Positions 44,120-54,038 of a stretch of 64,000 nucleotides of DNA are shown in pieces. Positions within the stretch are counted from its first letter, which is position 1. Every line of letters starts with the position of its first letter. The notes under the pieces are model-generated. The model made no database searches and was not told where the DNA came from. It saw only the letters and a list, made by a program, of their open reading frames with translations. The stretch comes from Ignavibacteria bacterium (GTDB lineage Bacteria > Bacteroidota > Ignavibacteria > Kapaibacteriales > UBA4661): the NCBI GenBank assembly GCA_014654705.1, contig JACVZY010000093.1, forward strand, positions 62,001 to 126,000, read 5' to 3'. Both the position numbers and the translations under genes were made by a program.

Positions 44120-45271
44120 TTAGTCTTTATGCGACTGTGCAGAGATATTCAACAAAATGCCCAGCGCTGCTGCTGAAAAAAGTATAGCCGTACCGCCATA
44201 GCTAATGAAGGGAAGTGGTAAGCCCGTTGTAGGAAGAAGACCCGTTGTTACGCCCATATTTATCACGGCGTAGAGTGCAAACGTAATCGTGATACCTCCG
44301 GCAAGGAAACGACCAAAATCGTCTTTCGCTCGGCGGGCGGTAATGAAGCCGCGCCATAATATCAGGGAAAATGCCAGCACAATCAGCATCACGCCGACAA
44401 AACCATATTCTTCCCCGATAATCGAAAAAATAAAGTCCCCATACGATTCCGGCAAAAACCAATCGCGCTGACGGCTTTGTCCAGGTCCCATACCAAAAAC
44501 GCCCCCATTACCGAAGGCGAGAATTGCTTGCTGCAGCTGATAGTTGACATTGCGAATATTTTCAGCATAGAGCATCGTGCTGAATTGCTCGGTGAAATCT
44601 GTAATACGCTGCATTCGATATGGCGCTGACACGCCGTACACCCCGCCTCCCACCACACCAATAGCGAACAATCCCAAAATATGCAATACATTGGCATTGC
44701 CAATGAAAAGTAGCAGCACACCCAATACAAAAATCACGCCTGCCGTCGAAAAATTTGGCTGTAAGGCAATAGACGCAGCCACTAGACCAATCCAAAAGAG
44801 CATTGGCACAAAAGCACGTTGAAAATCCTTAATGTAGGATTGCTTCTCAGCAAGAAGTCTTGCCAAATGAAGCACCAAAGCAAATTTTGCTAATTCCGAA
44901 GGCTGAAAACTGAACGGTCCGAGCCCTATCCACCGCTTTGCACCTTTGATACTTGTCCCTGCAATTAAGACAAATACCAAGCAAATTAATGAGAAAAAAA
45001 GAAGGGATTTGGAATATCGCCAGAGAATGTGGTAGTCAATACGTGAAAATATCAGTACAACGAGTAAACTCAGCGCAACGCGAATAGTATGGAGTACAAA
45101 AAGATGTTCCGTTGAGCCAAATTTGACATCAGCAAAGTACGAACTGGCACTATACACAAATGCCACGCTAAACAGCATCAACCCGACTGATGCTAAAAAG
45201 AGCAACCAGTCTATATGAGAGCGCTGAAGCGCTTGCTGACGAAGATTTGCCACAAAAGTTGGAGTTGCCAT
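44120..45271 (-). CDS. ftsW: SEDS-family peptidoglycan polymerase, FtsW type
   Basis: A 383-residue membrane protein with about ten spans. SEDS motifs include AKRWIGLGPFSFQPSELAK and ENIRNVNYQLQQAILA near the middle, and LPTTGLPLPFISYGGTAI at the end, all characteristic. The gene follows murD by 61 bases on the same strand, the order found in dcw clusters, which favours FtsW over RodA. murG and murC do not follow; the next gene is on the opposite strand. It would polymerise septal glycan strands with a PBP partner. Confidence 0.92.
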   Translation of the reverse strand: MATPTFVANLRQQALQRSHIDWLLFLASVGLMLFSVAFVYSASSYFADVKFGSTEHLFVLHTIRVALSLLVVLIFSRIDYHILWRYSKSLLFFSLICLVFVLIAGTSIKGAKRWIGLGPFSFQPSELAKFALVLHLARLLAEKQSYIKDFQRAFVPMLFWIGLVAASIALQPNFSTAGVIFVLGVLLLFIGNANVLHILGLFAIGVVGGGVYGVSAPYRMQRITDFTEQFSTMLYAENIRNVNYQLQQAILAFGNGGVFGMGPGQSRQRDWFLPESYGDFIFSIIGEEYGFVGVMLIVLAFSLILWRGFITARRAKDDFGRFLAGGITITFALYAVINMGVTTGLLPTTGLPLPFISYGGTAILFSAAALGILLNISAQSHKD

Positions 45272-45332
45272 TATTTCAGCCTCGTCTTTGCGTTTTTGCG
45301 AACCACACGCGACACCATAGTAGAATTTTTGC

Positions 45333-46697
45333 TTACAGCGCCATTACTGCTTCCTTAAAGACTTGCCCGCGATGTTCGTAGTTGGCAAACATATCGAACG
45401 ACTTGCACGCAGGAGAGAAGAGGGCAATAGAGCCAGACTCGGCGTATTCGGCTGCACGATGAACAGCTTCCTCCATTGAGGCAGCTTTCACGCAACGTAC
45501 TACGCCGCTAAAATGATTAAAAATTGCGTCGGCTTCCTCACCAATAGCAATGACGCACCGCACATTCTGACGCACGAGGTCGTCAAGCGTGGAGTAGTCG
45601 TTGTTGTCGCCACGACCACCGGCAATCCATACAAGAGGTTTGGAATAACTGGAGAGGGCATACCACGTAGAGTTGATGTTGGTCGCTTTGGAATCGTTGA
45701 TATACTCAACGCCGTTCAAGGTACGGACATATTCCAAACGATGCTCAACACCGGCAAAACTCATTAAGCTGTCCCGAATATTCTCATTGCGTATCTCAAA
45801 GGCGCGTGCAGCAAGGGCTGCCGCCATTGAGTTATACACGTTGTGAATTCCGGGGATACGGAGTTCATCAACCATCATTAATTGTTCCTCTTTATGCTGA
45901 ATATCAGCACGTTGTGAATCAGGTTGCCCACGGGGAATGAGCATTTTGCCTGACGATACGTACAAGCCTTGCTGCAAAGGATGTACGCCGAAGTGAAGTA
46001 TTTGTGCGCGAGAATGTGCCGCTGCTGCTAAAGACGGCTCATTATCAGCGTTCAAAACTAATACATTTTTTTCATTTTGGTTCAAAGAAATTTTATACTT
46101 CGCTTCACAGTATTTTTCAAAAGTGCCATGATAGCTGAGATGGTCGGGGGTAATATTGAGCAATAGAGCCACGTCGGGGCGAAAATGCACGATGCGGTCA
46201 AGCTGATAACTACTTGCTTCTACCACTAAAATTGTTCCTGCTTCCAATCCACGCACCACCGATGTTATTGCCGTGCCAATATTCCCGCAAGCAATCGCCT
46301 TCTTGCCGGATTGATTGAGAATATGTGCCGTCAATGCTGTGGTCGTCGTTTTACCATTCGTGCCCGTGATAGCGATGACGGGATTGCGCACCGTGTCGAG
46401 CTGTCTCCACGCAAACTCAATTTCGCTGATAATCGGAATTTTTCGCTTCTCTGCTTCCTGAATAAACGGATTCGTGGGCGGCACACCGGGCGAAACGACG
46501 ATAATATCAGCCTGTAAGCCTTTATCGGTGTGCCCGCCAAACTCTGCATCAATACTGTGCTGTGCAAGTTCTTTTGCGGCAGCCTCAGCTTGCTCTTGAG
46601 TTTTTGCTTCGGTAAGAAAAACATTGTGTCCGAGGTCTTGCGCAAGAAACGCTGCGTATAAGCCGCTTTTGCCCGCCCCGATGATAGTATAGTTCAT
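45333..46697 (-). CDS. murD: UDP-N-acetylmuramoyl-L-alanine-D-glutamate ligase
   Basis: Adds D-Glu to UDP-MurNAc-L-Ala in the cytoplasm. The 454-residue protein has the Mur ligase motifs: ITGTNGKTTTTALTAHIL (ATP), VEASSYQLDRIVHFRPDV, LLNITPDHLSYHGTFEKYCEAK-type segment, and EYINDSKATNINSTWYAL in the C-terminal lobe, with SPACKSFDMFANYEHRG at the end. The N-terminal Rossmann domain starts MNYTIIGAGKSGLYAAFL. It sits between a Uma2 gene and ftsW. Confidence 0.95.
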   Translation of the reverse strand: MNYTIIGAGKSGLYAAFLAQDLGHNVFLTEAKTQEQAEAAAKELAQHSIDAEFGGHTDKGLQADIIVVSPGVPPTNPFIQEAEKRKIPIISEIEFAWRQLDTVRNPVIAITGTNGKTTTTALTAHILNQSGKKAIACGNIGTAITSVVRGLEAGTILVVEASSYQLDRIVHFRPDVALLLNITPDHLSYHGTFEKYCEAKYKISLNQNEKNVLVLNADNEPSLAAAAHSRAQILHFGVHPLQQGLYVSSGKMLIPRGQPDSQRADIQHKEEQLMMVDELRIPGIHNVYNSMAAALAARAFEIRNENIRDSLMSFAGVEHRLEYVRTLNGVEYINDSKATNINSTWYALSSYSKPLVWIAGGRGDNNDYSTLDDLVRQNVRCVIAIGEEADAIFNHFSGVVRCVKAASMEEAVHRAAEYAESGSIALFSPACKSFDMFANYEHRGQVFKEAVMAL

Positions 46698-46750
46698 ATT
46701 TTTTCAGAGTTTCAATGTTCAAACAGGGTTTCGATATTCAAATAAGTGCA

Positions 46751-47314
46751 TTATTCCACATCTTCATAGATTTCATCCATAGTGAGCGTGCATTCGACGG
46801 ATGCTAATTCGACATTATCATCTTCGGTAAACACATACAATTCCCACCGTTGCTGCTCGTTGCGACGAAAAACCTCTACAATGCGCTCATTCTGCGAGAC
46901 AAGTACGTATTCCTGCAAGGACGAAATTCTACTATAAAGATGAAACTTCGTTCCTCGATCATAGCTTTCTGTTGAGTCCGATAAAACCTCAATGATAACG
47001 ACAGGGTTCATTAAAGCATGATCTCGGAAAAACTCTTGTTTACCGCAAACAACGGAAATATCGGGATAGGTGAAGTATTGCAGTGCGGGAATATGAACCC
47101 GCATATCACTATTGTATGGGCGACACGACTTTCCTGCAAGATGCTTACGAAGAGCGTGGTAGATATTGCCGCCAATATCAGAATGACGCGGGCTTCCACC
47201 AGCCATAGCAAAAATCTCACCTTTGTAATACTCACTTTTATACTCGGCTTTTTCTTCACGTTCCAGATATTCTTCTATCGTGAAAAGCTGTTGTGATGCG
47301 GGATGTGCGGACAT
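46751..47314 (-). CDS. Uma2-family (DUF820) endonuclease-like protein
   Basis: A 187-residue protein with a restriction-endonuclease-like fold. The core is FTIEEYLEREEKAEYKSEYY, then the PDISVVCG segment (metal-binding Asp), then NPVVIIEVLSDSTE, which supplies the ExK-like acidic residues, and LYSRISSLQEYVLVSQ. AAGGAAA before the ATG at 47314 supports that start over the longer frame. It lies in a run of essential genes (pheT, M61, murD, ftsW), 23 bases after the M61 gene. The family is abundant in cyanobacteria and some Bacteroidota; its biological role is uncertain. Confidence 0.85.
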   Translation of the reverse strand: MSAHPASQQLFTIEEYLEREEKAEYKSEYYKGEIFAMAGGSPRHSDIGGNIYHALRKHLAGKSCRPYNSDMRVHIPALQYFTYPDISVVCGKQEFFRDHALMNPVVIIEVLSDSTESYDRGTKFHLYSRISSLQEYVLVSQNERIVEVFRRNEQQRWELYVFTEDDNVELASVECTLTMDEIYEDVE

Positions 47315-47337
47315 TGGGGATTTCCTTTTGTAACAAA

Positions 47338-49173
47338 TCACCGTTGTAGCCAACATTCCAAGAGCGCTTTTTCTTCCTCACTTGCGTCTTCGCGTACAGT
47401 AAGCGCGAAATCCAGCATTTTCTTCGGTGTGAGCGGAAGCGTGACCAATCCCGTATCCGATGCAATTACGAGTTCTGAAAATTTGTTTTCACCACGCTTG
47501 GCAAGAAGCACATCAAATTCATCCGCGGACGTACACCGCGAGGAATTCACAAAAATAATTTCATCGTCCGCACCAATTCCCGCTTCAAACGCGGGCGAAT
47601 AATCTTCTACCTGCGCTACCACAAGCCGACCGGCATCAGTTTTAAGCGTTAGTCCGGTAAAGAGTTTCGGAAGCGTTGGCATAGTTGGAATATCTTCGCC
47701 AATTTTCAACATCTCCGTGGGTGCCGCTTCTTTCCACTGCAAACCCACACGTGAAAAAAGCTCATCAAACGGCAGATCATCGCCCTTACCATTCAGCCAC
47801 GTAAGCAGATTTTTCCGAATTGCCACGCCCGTTGCTTTCTCAACAGCTTCGATAAATTCTTCTTCGGTAATGCCCATTTCAGGACGTTGTTTGTATATTG
47901 CCCACAGTGCGCGGAAGCCGTCGTCAAGGCGTTTTGTTCCTTTTGACTCTGCAATAATCCACAAGTCTAAACAGAGAAACACCAAACCGCCGTGAAGATA
48001 ATACGATACATTACGGTTCAATGAGTCTTCATGCGGCAGATAGAGCTTTACCCATGCTTGAAAACTGTTATCCTTAATCGTTGCTTCGTTCCGCCCCGGC
48101 TGACGGAAGAATGGCGATAAATGGTCTTTGGAGAGGATGCGTAAGTAATCAGCGCGAGTGTAGAAGCCGCACCGATACGTGAGATGATCGTCATAGTAGG
48201 ATGTTGCACCCTCTACGAGCCAAAGCATCCGCGTATAATTTTCGCGGTTGTAGTCGAACGGACCAAGTTCGCGGGGGCGAATACGTTTGACGTTCCAGAC
48301 GTGCAGGAATTCATGCACTAGGAGCGACAACAAACGATGGAGCTTTGCCGTGTCGCCCCACGAATCCATTGCGTTGACCGATGAGCGAGCGTGTTCCAAC
48401 CCACCGCCACGCATCCCCGGAAAGAGATGAATAATAAAGACATAACGATCGAACGGCAGACCGCCGAAAATACGTGCTTCAGTCTCGACAATCGTTTTAA
48501 TACGTTCCTCAAGCCACTCAGGATTGAAATTACCGCGATGCGCAATGGCAACCTCCACCACAGAGCCTTGATGCTCGAAACTGTTTACAAAATGATTCCC
48601 AATTTCTATCGGTGAATCCACGACAATATCATAATTGAGCGCTCCCAGCACGAGTGGTTCATCCGGCGTAAAATCTTCCTTCACGGGCGAAAGCGAGGTG
48701 GAGACATTTTTCCAGAGCGAACGGTTGTGATGAAACCAGAGATGATGCACTTCCTGTTCGCGTCCCTCCACGTAAAGGCAGCAGGTAACAAGATTCAAGA
48801 ACGCATGATTGCGCGTAACGTGCGACGAACGAATGGTACTGTCTTTTTCGTAAGCATAGTACATATATTCCACACGCAGCATACCTTCCTCAGCTTCTAC
48901 TTCGAGCCGATTTTTTGAGAGCCACTGCCATGAAAGCGACTTCCCATTCTGATTCGTCAGACTAAAACTACCAAGTGTTGAGATATAATCCCGAATCTTG
49001 TAGCTACCGGGAATCCATACCGGCAATCCTAACACGAGTGCGCCATTGCGAGCAACATCTACTTCCATCACCACGCGCACAACGTGGCGATGAGCATTTT
49101 CAAAATGTAGATGATAACGAATAGCGGCACTTGTGCCGAGTAATTGTTTGTCTGTTTGTTCGATAGAGTACAT
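47338..49173 (-). CDS. M61-family glycyl aminopeptidase with PDZ domain
   Basis: A 611-residue protein. Zn ligands are in LLVHEFLHVWNVKRIRP, the HExxH-type motif of M61 (His-Glu-Phe-Leu-His). The N-terminal portion is a beta domain. LWLVEGATSYYDDHLTYR provides the third ligand Glu. The C-terminus holds a PDZ domain (GLTLKTDAGRLVVAQ, SPAFEAGIGADDEIIFVN). No signal peptide is seen at the chosen ATG, which starts MYSIEQTDKQLLGTS, so it may be cytoplasmic. It lies 56 bases behind pheT on the same strand. Confidence 0.9.
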   Translation of the reverse strand: MYSIEQTDKQLLGTSAAIRYHLHFENAHRHVVRVVMEVDVARNGALVLGLPVWIPGSYKIRDYISTLGSFSLTNQNGKSLSWQWLSKNRLEVEAEEGMLRVEYMYYAYEKDSTIRSSHVTRNHAFLNLVTCCLYVEGREQEVHHLWFHHNRSLWKNVSTSLSPVKEDFTPDEPLVLGALNYDIVVDSPIEIGNHFVNSFEHQGSVVEVAIAHRGNFNPEWLEERIKTIVETEARIFGGLPFDRYVFIIHLFPGMRGGGLEHARSSVNAMDSWGDTAKLHRLLSLLVHEFLHVWNVKRIRPRELGPFDYNRENYTRMLWLVEGATSYYDDHLTYRCGFYTRADYLRILSKDHLSPFFRQPGRNEATIKDNSFQAWVKLYLPHEDSLNRNVSYYLHGGLVFLCLDLWIIAESKGTKRLDDGFRALWAIYKQRPEMGITEEEFIEAVEKATGVAIRKNLLTWLNGKGDDLPFDELFSRVGLQWKEAAPTEMLKIGEDIPTMPTLPKLFTGLTLKTDAGRLVVAQVEDYSPAFEAGIGADDEIIFVNSSRCTSADEFDVLLAKRGENKFSELVIASDTGLVTLPLTPKKMLDFALTVREDASEEEKALLECWLQR

Positions 49174-49229
49174 GAAAATATACCGTAGTTTTGATTCAGA
49201 AATAACAATGAAGTTGGGAAGTTCTCGAT

Positions 49230-51674
49230 TTACGCCCTCAAAACCGCTCCAACACCTGCTTGTACGCTTTTGACAATCGCACCGATGCTTGCTTCTATCT
49301 CAGTATCTTCAAGTGTCTTTTCGGCAGAATTAAATTCCAGCGCAAAAGCGATGCTTTTTTTACCCTCACCAAGTGCCGCTTGTGCGGACTTTCCGGCAAA
49401 GACATCAAACGTGCGAACCGAGCGCAAATAACTACCGCCGTTTTTGAGAATAAGGTCATGAATTCGTGCTGCTTCCACACCCGTTTCGACCACAAATGCA
49501 AGATCGCGCGCGACCGTCGGGAATGGCGAAACAGCCGTGTATTTTCGCACTTTCGTCGCTGCTTCAGCAAGAGCGGCAATGTTCACCACGCACGCCATAA
49601 CAGGCATACCAATATCAAACGCTTTCAGTGCTGTGGGAGCAATTTCACCCGCACAGCCGATAGATTTGCCGTTCACGACTAATTCAACAGTATTTGCCGA
49701 AAAGAGCGGGTACAACGCAAGATTGGATAGGGGCTGCATAGCTGCTTTTTCCAAGCCGCACACAGCAATAATACTTTCCAATATACCTTTGGCATCATAA
49801 AAGTCCGCGGGTCGCTCCGGCGCGTCCCACGCTTTGGCTGGCAAAATGTTGCCCGTCAAGGCAGCAATCAAATGACGCTCCTCGCGCACCCCACCGATAA
49901 ACGTTTGCTCTGTGTGAGAAACGGTGTGAAATACCGCGCCCAACTCGAAAAGCCGCACATTTTTTTGTCCGTAGCGGTGATTGCGCTCCAGTGTTTTAAG
50001 CATGGACGGCAGAAGCGACGGACGCATACACGAAAGTTCCTCACCAAGCGGATTGGCTATGCGCACGGGGGCTTCGGTAAATAGTGCTGCGGACTTGGGG
50101 TCTATCATATTTTGCGTTACAATATCCGTGAAGCCGTTTGAGCGAAAAAAGACGCTGAGTTCTTCCACAAATGGTAAGGGTGCATACCGTTTTGGTGTCT
50201 GTTCACCGCTCAGATTCACGCGCGAGACAAGAGCAGGCAGGATGTTGTCGTAGCCATGCAATCGCGCAATTTCCTCAATGCAATCGGTCTCCGTATCAAC
50301 ATCTACGCGGTAGCTTGGTATGCGGTAGGTAGCACCCGCGTCGTCATGCCTGATAACCGCAAAGCCAAGTCGCTCCAAAAGCGAACGCTGCTCGTCAGGC
50401 GCAATTTCCTTGCCGATGAGCATATTTGCTCGTGCATAGCGCACGGTTGCATGTTTTTCGGGATGCTTTGTTGGATAAATATCCACCACACCACTTGCAA
50501 TCTGCCCTCCTGCTACTTGCTGGATAAGTTGCGCTGCACGGTCAGCAGCAAAAACGACTGTTTCCATATCCACTCCACGCTCGAAGCGGTATGCTGCGTC
50601 ACTTGTGATTCCCAATTTTTTTGCTGTACGGCGAATGGACGAGGGCTTAAAATATGCTGATTCTATCAGTACATTCACCGTGGCTTCTGTGATTTCACTA
50701 TGCAAGCCGCCCATGATACCGCCCACAGCACTGCTTTTTTCGTTGTCGCACACCATCACCATTGACGAATCCAACGTTCGCTCTTTGCCATCAAGTGTGG
50801 AAAATTTTTCACCTTCTTGTGCTTGCTTGATGATAAGCGTTTTTCCGGCAATAGTATCCAAATCAAAGCCGTGAATAGGCTTGCCGCACTCCAGCATCAC
50901 AAAATTGGTAACATCCACTACATTATTGATAGAGCGCAAACCGCAAGCTGTGATGCGATCTTTCAGCCATTTTGGCGATTCGCCGATGCGCACGCCACGT
51001 ACCACGCGCCCAGCAAAACGGTGGCATCCATCCGCATCGTCGATACAAACCGTGATACAATTTTGTACTTTCAGTCCGGCATCTTCTTTCACCTCTGCAA
51101 CAGGCTTCAGAAGCGGTATATTAAAGTAAGCAGCAATCTCACGTGCAACTCCCAGATGACTCACGCAATCGGAACGATTCGGTGTAATGGAAATTTCATA
51201 GAGAACGTCGTCCATACCGAGATACCCTGCAAGCGCTACACCCACAGGCGCATCGGCAGGCAATTCCCAAATACCGTCGCTTTCTTCGGACACGCCGAGT
51301 TCGGCTTTGCTGCAAATCATCCCGTTTGACTCCACTCCGCGCAGTTTTCGCTTTTCAATTGTGAAGCCGCCATTGGGCACGACCGCGCCGCCAAGCGCAA
51401 CGGGGACTTTCTGACCAGCCGCCACATTGGGCGCACCGCAAACGATAGTATTGACAACCCCCTCGCCAACGGCAACGGTACAAACCGAGAGTTTATCAGC
51501 GTTGGGATGTTTTTCTTTGGTGAGGACTTCGCCTACGACAAAACCGTTCAGTTTTTCGCCCGGACGTTCAATTTTTTCGACCTCAAGCCCAAGCATGGTC
51601 AAAATACGTTCCAACTCCTCAGGCGAACAGGAAAAATCAACAAGTTCTTTAAGCCAGTTTTGCGAGATAAGCAT
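49230..51674 (-). CDS. pheT: Phenylalanine-tRNA ligase beta subunit
   Basis: An 814-residue subunit of the alpha2beta2 synthetase. The N-terminal tRNA-binding domain is seen in VVGEVLTKEKHPNADKLSVC, followed by B3/B4, B5 and the catalytic-like B6/B7 parts. IGGIMGG-type segment (AVGGIMGGLHSEITEATVNV in part), AYRFERGVDMETV, and the C-terminal ferredoxin-fold anticodon-binding domain (SPFPTVARDLAFVVETGVEA in part) are present. Length is standard. pheS is not within the window. It heads a five-gene same-strand run. Confidence 0.95.
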   Translation of the reverse strand: MLISQNWLKELVDFSCSPEELERILTMLGLEVEKIERPGEKLNGFVVGEVLTKEKHPNADKLSVCTVAVGEGVVNTIVCGAPNVAAGQKVPVALGGAVVPNGGFTIEKRKLRGVESNGMICSKAELGVSEESDGIWELPADAPVGVALAGYLGMDDVLYEISITPNRSDCVSHLGVAREIAAYFNIPLLKPVAEVKEDAGLKVQNCITVCIDDADGCHRFAGRVVRGVRIGESPKWLKDRITACGLRSINNVVDVTNFVMLECGKPIHGFDLDTIAGKTLIIKQAQEGEKFSTLDGKERTLDSSMVMVCDNEKSSAVGGIMGGLHSEITEATVNVLIESAYFKPSSIRRTAKKLGITSDAAYRFERGVDMETVVFAADRAAQLIQQVAGGQIASGVVDIYPTKHPEKHATVRYARANMLIGKEIAPDEQRSLLERLGFAVIRHDDAGATYRIPSYRVDVDTETDCIEEIARLHGYDNILPALVSRVNLSGEQTPKRYAPLPFVEELSVFFRSNGFTDIVTQNMIDPKSAALFTEAPVRIANPLGEELSCMRPSLLPSMLKTLERNHRYGQKNVRLFELGAVFHTVSHTEQTFIGGVREERHLIAALTGNILPAKAWDAPERPADFYDAKGILESIIAVCGLEKAAMQPLSNLALYPLFSANTVELVVNGKSIGCAGEIAPTALKAFDIGMPVMACVVNIAALAEAATKVRKYTAVSPFPTVARDLAFVVETGVEAARIHDLILKNGGSYLRSVRTFDVFAGKSAQAALGEGKKSIAFALEFNSAEKTLEDTEIEASIGAIVKSVQAGVGAVLRA

Positions 51675-51895
51675 ATTTTTTTGTGTTCAGATGAAACAGT
51701 TACTTTTTTATTTTCACAAAGATACGAAAGCAAACGTTTTTCCACAGGCGTTTTCTCTGCATTTTGCTCCATTACTGAGTAAAAAACGTGCGGTAACTTC
51801 TATAAATTCGGTTTGTTTTATCCGAATACTTTTGTATCTTTCATCTTGCAATTCACACTATTCACATTTTCTTTTCTAAACGTGGTGAGGTTAAT

Positions 51896-52438
51896 ATGCG
51901 TAAATTTTTCGCAGTCATGATGTTGGTTGTCGCTCTTAGCAGCATCTCTGTATTTGCTCAATCATCATTTTTACCTGGCGGCAATCCTAATTTCAAGGGC
52001 AAAGATTTATATCTTGGGGCGCATCTTGGCTTGGGTGGTGGTTTTTATGGCGGTATTGGACCTGTTGTAAATGCAGAGTATGGAGTTCTGTCCAACCTCG
52101 GTGTCACCGCAAGCATTGGCTTCTTTGTAACATCAGAAAGATATGCAAGCTATACATGGACATACACATCCATTCCCGTTATTGTCGGTGCAAATTATCA
52201 CTTCGACCTTTTGCGGGTAAGTAAACTTGATACGTGGGTTGGTATTGGCTTGGGAAATGTTTTCGGCGGAGTATCATCTAGTGACGCCCAATATTCCTAT
52301 TCCAACTCTTTTGGAGGTTTTACATGGGATGGTCGTCTTGGTGGTCGGTATTATTTTACCGATAGACTAGCTGCTAAATTGGAGCTTGGCTATTGGTCGC
52401 TTGGTTATCTTCGGGTTGGTGTTGATTTCAAACTCTAA
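51896..52438 (+). CDS. Small outer-membrane beta-barrel protein
   Basis: A 180-residue exported protein with a signal peptide (KFFAVMMLVVALSSISVFAQ). The mature sequence has about eight glycine- and aromatic-rich beta strands (LYLGAHLGLGGGFYGGIG, then TASIGFFVTSE) and ends YLRVGVDFKL, typical of a small OMP barrel. GGTGAGG precedes the ATG. It diverges from pheT with a 220-base gap and ends in a strong terminator. Function unknown. Confidence 0.8.
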   Translation: MRKFFAVMMLVVALSSISVFAQSSFLPGGNPNFKGKDLYLGAHLGLGGGFYGGIGPVVNAEYGVLSNLGVTASIGFFVTSERYASYTWTYTSIPVIVGANYHFDLLRVSKLDTWVGIGLGNVFGGVSSSDAQYSYSNSFGGFTWDGRLGGRYYFTDRLAAKLELGYWSLGYLRVGVDFKL

Positions 52439-52458
52439 GTTTAGTACACTTAAATCTC

Positions 52459-52492
52459 AAGCCGCTTTTGCTACATTCAGCAAAGGCGGCTT
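52459..52492 (+). terminator. Intrinsic terminator after the small OMP gene
   Basis: AAGCCGCTTTTGCT pairs with AGCAAAGGCGGCTT (14 base pairs, one G-T) around a six-base loop, 20 bases after the OMP stop. Confidence 0.85.
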
Positions 52493-52571
52493 TGGTGTTT
52501 ATAGCCGTAATTGTGGCATAATTTTACTATTTTTGTGCAATCCCCTTCATTATTCTGAACGTATTCTTGTC

Positions 52572-53900
52572 ATGCGCATTCTTTTTTGCCTTCTCTGTTT
52601 TGTGTTTGCTTGCTTGCCAGCGCATCTTTCCGCACAAAGCGGACTGACACTGGAGCAGATGAACGAAAAGCTCAAGCCCTATTTTGCCGACGAACTCATC
52701 GGCGACATCAAAGACCAGCTTCCACGTGGTGCGCAATACCGCATTTGGGGCTGGGATGTAGGCGATTTCACGGGCGATGGCGCACCAGACCTTGCCATGT
52801 CCGTCCGCATGAGTACCGACAAAGGGCGCAACGTACAAGTTTACCTTTTTGCTGATATAGATGGCTATCTGACGCGCGTCGGTAAATTCCCCTATACGTT
52901 CGTCGAAAGCCCGATTGAAGTCGGGGTATTGATTAAGGACAATGGCTGCTTTGTAATTGAAAAGGCACAGGATTTTGATTGGACAATTAGCGGTTACAGG
53001 CTGGACAACGGCTCACTGATGGTGCTCGATTCCTTTAAGACCGAGCGCGTCCGCACGATGACCCACGAAGCGTACCGCAATTTCCAAAACCTCTCCGGCT
53101 ACGAAAAATACCGCGATACCCGCACTAACGATGAACTTTTCCAAAGTGATTTTCTATGCGTACCCTCGTATCCGCGCGGGAAGTATATCTACAAAGGCTT
53201 TGCGTCCGATGCCGTGAGCAATAGCGTCAAATATATCTCCAAAGGCGCATACTACTGGTCTGGTGCGGATGACTTGGCATTCAGCGTCCGATCCGCCCAT
53301 AACGAACAATATCTCTATTTTCTGGTAAAGGTTACCGATGACCGCATCATAACGGAGGCGAAGGAAGGAGCGGCACACGATAAAGTAGAGGTCTGGCTGG
53401 ATATGTCTAACGTGGCAAATCGCTTTGTGAAAAAACGCGGCAAAACCGAGAACTTTCGCACTCGCGCCGAGGGAAGCATCTTTGCGTTTAGTATTAGTCC
53501 CGGAAATTTCTTGGATAAAAAGCCGACTGTGCGCCCTAGCGCTGTGGATGTGCTGACGGACGTACAAAAACAAGCCATTCAGCAGGTCAAAGCCGCAGCG
53601 ACACTCTGGGACAAAGGCTATATCGTCAAAGTGCGGATTCCCTTTCAGCTTTTGGGCTTTGTTGGAGCACCGATTGAAGAAGGAAAAATCATAGAATATG
53701 GCTGCACGGTCGTTGTGCGCGACATTGACAACGAGTTCCGCCCTGAAGAGGAAACATTTCTTTCCACCTCAAAATTTGACAATTCCAATCCCTCCAGCTA
53801 CGGGTCACTAATGCTCATGCCGAACGCGCTGGTATATGGGGAAGTGCGTAACATATACGCCGATGCGATTGCTGACCGCTTGAGGGATTTAGGGTTTTAG
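52572..53900 (+). CDS. Exported protein with CBM9-like C-domain
   Basis: A 442-residue protein. The start at 52572 gives a signal peptide (RILFCLLCFVFACLPAHLSAQ). The frame is open from 52386, but the earlier part overlaps the OMP gene and terminator. Near residues 50-70 a calcium-loop-like segment, DVGDFTGDGAPDLAMSV, resembles FG-GAP repeats. From about 205 a family-9 carbohydrate-binding-like sandwich follows: ADDLAFSVRSAHNEQYLYF, then DKVEVWLDM, then YIVKVRIPFQLL. The CBM9-like domain is similar in plan to the start of the DUF5916 protein at 14642. The function is unknown; glycan or surface polymer binding is a guess. Confidence 0.75.
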   Translation: MRILFCLLCFVFACLPAHLSAQSGLTLEQMNEKLKPYFADELIGDIKDQLPRGAQYRIWGWDVGDFTGDGAPDLAMSVRMSTDKGRNVQVYLFADIDGYLTRVGKFPYTFVESPIEVGVLIKDNGCFVIEKAQDFDWTISGYRLDNGSLMVLDSFKTERVRTMTHEAYRNFQNLSGYEKYRDTRTNDELFQSDFLCVPSYPRGKYIYKGFASDAVSNSVKYISKGAYYWSGADDLAFSVRSAHNEQYLYFLVKVTDDRIITEAKEGAAHDKVEVWLDMSNVANRFVKKRGKTENFRTRAEGSIFAFSISPGNFLDKKPTVRPSAVDVLTDVQKQAIQQVKAAATLWDKGYIVKVRIPFQLLGFVGAPIEEGKIIEYGCTVVVRDIDNEFRPEEETFLSTSKFDNSNPSSYGSLMLMPNALVYGEVRNIYADAIADRLRDLGF

Positions 53901-53961
53901 GGAGTATGTAATTGCTTACCCTTTTTGGAATTATTGCGGCAACAATGAGTGTTCAATAAAA

Positions 53962-53996
53962 AGCCCCGAAGCTTTATGGGAATCGGCTTCGGGGCT
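53962..53996. terminator. Bidirectional terminator
   Basis: AGCCCCGAAGC (53962-53972) pairs perfectly with GCTTCGGGGCT (53986-53996), with A residues before and T-rich sequence after. It lies between two convergent genes. Confidence 0.85.
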
Positions 53997-54038
53997 ACTT
54001 TGTGTTTTAAGTGTAAAGCCTGACTGCTTGTTTGGCTG

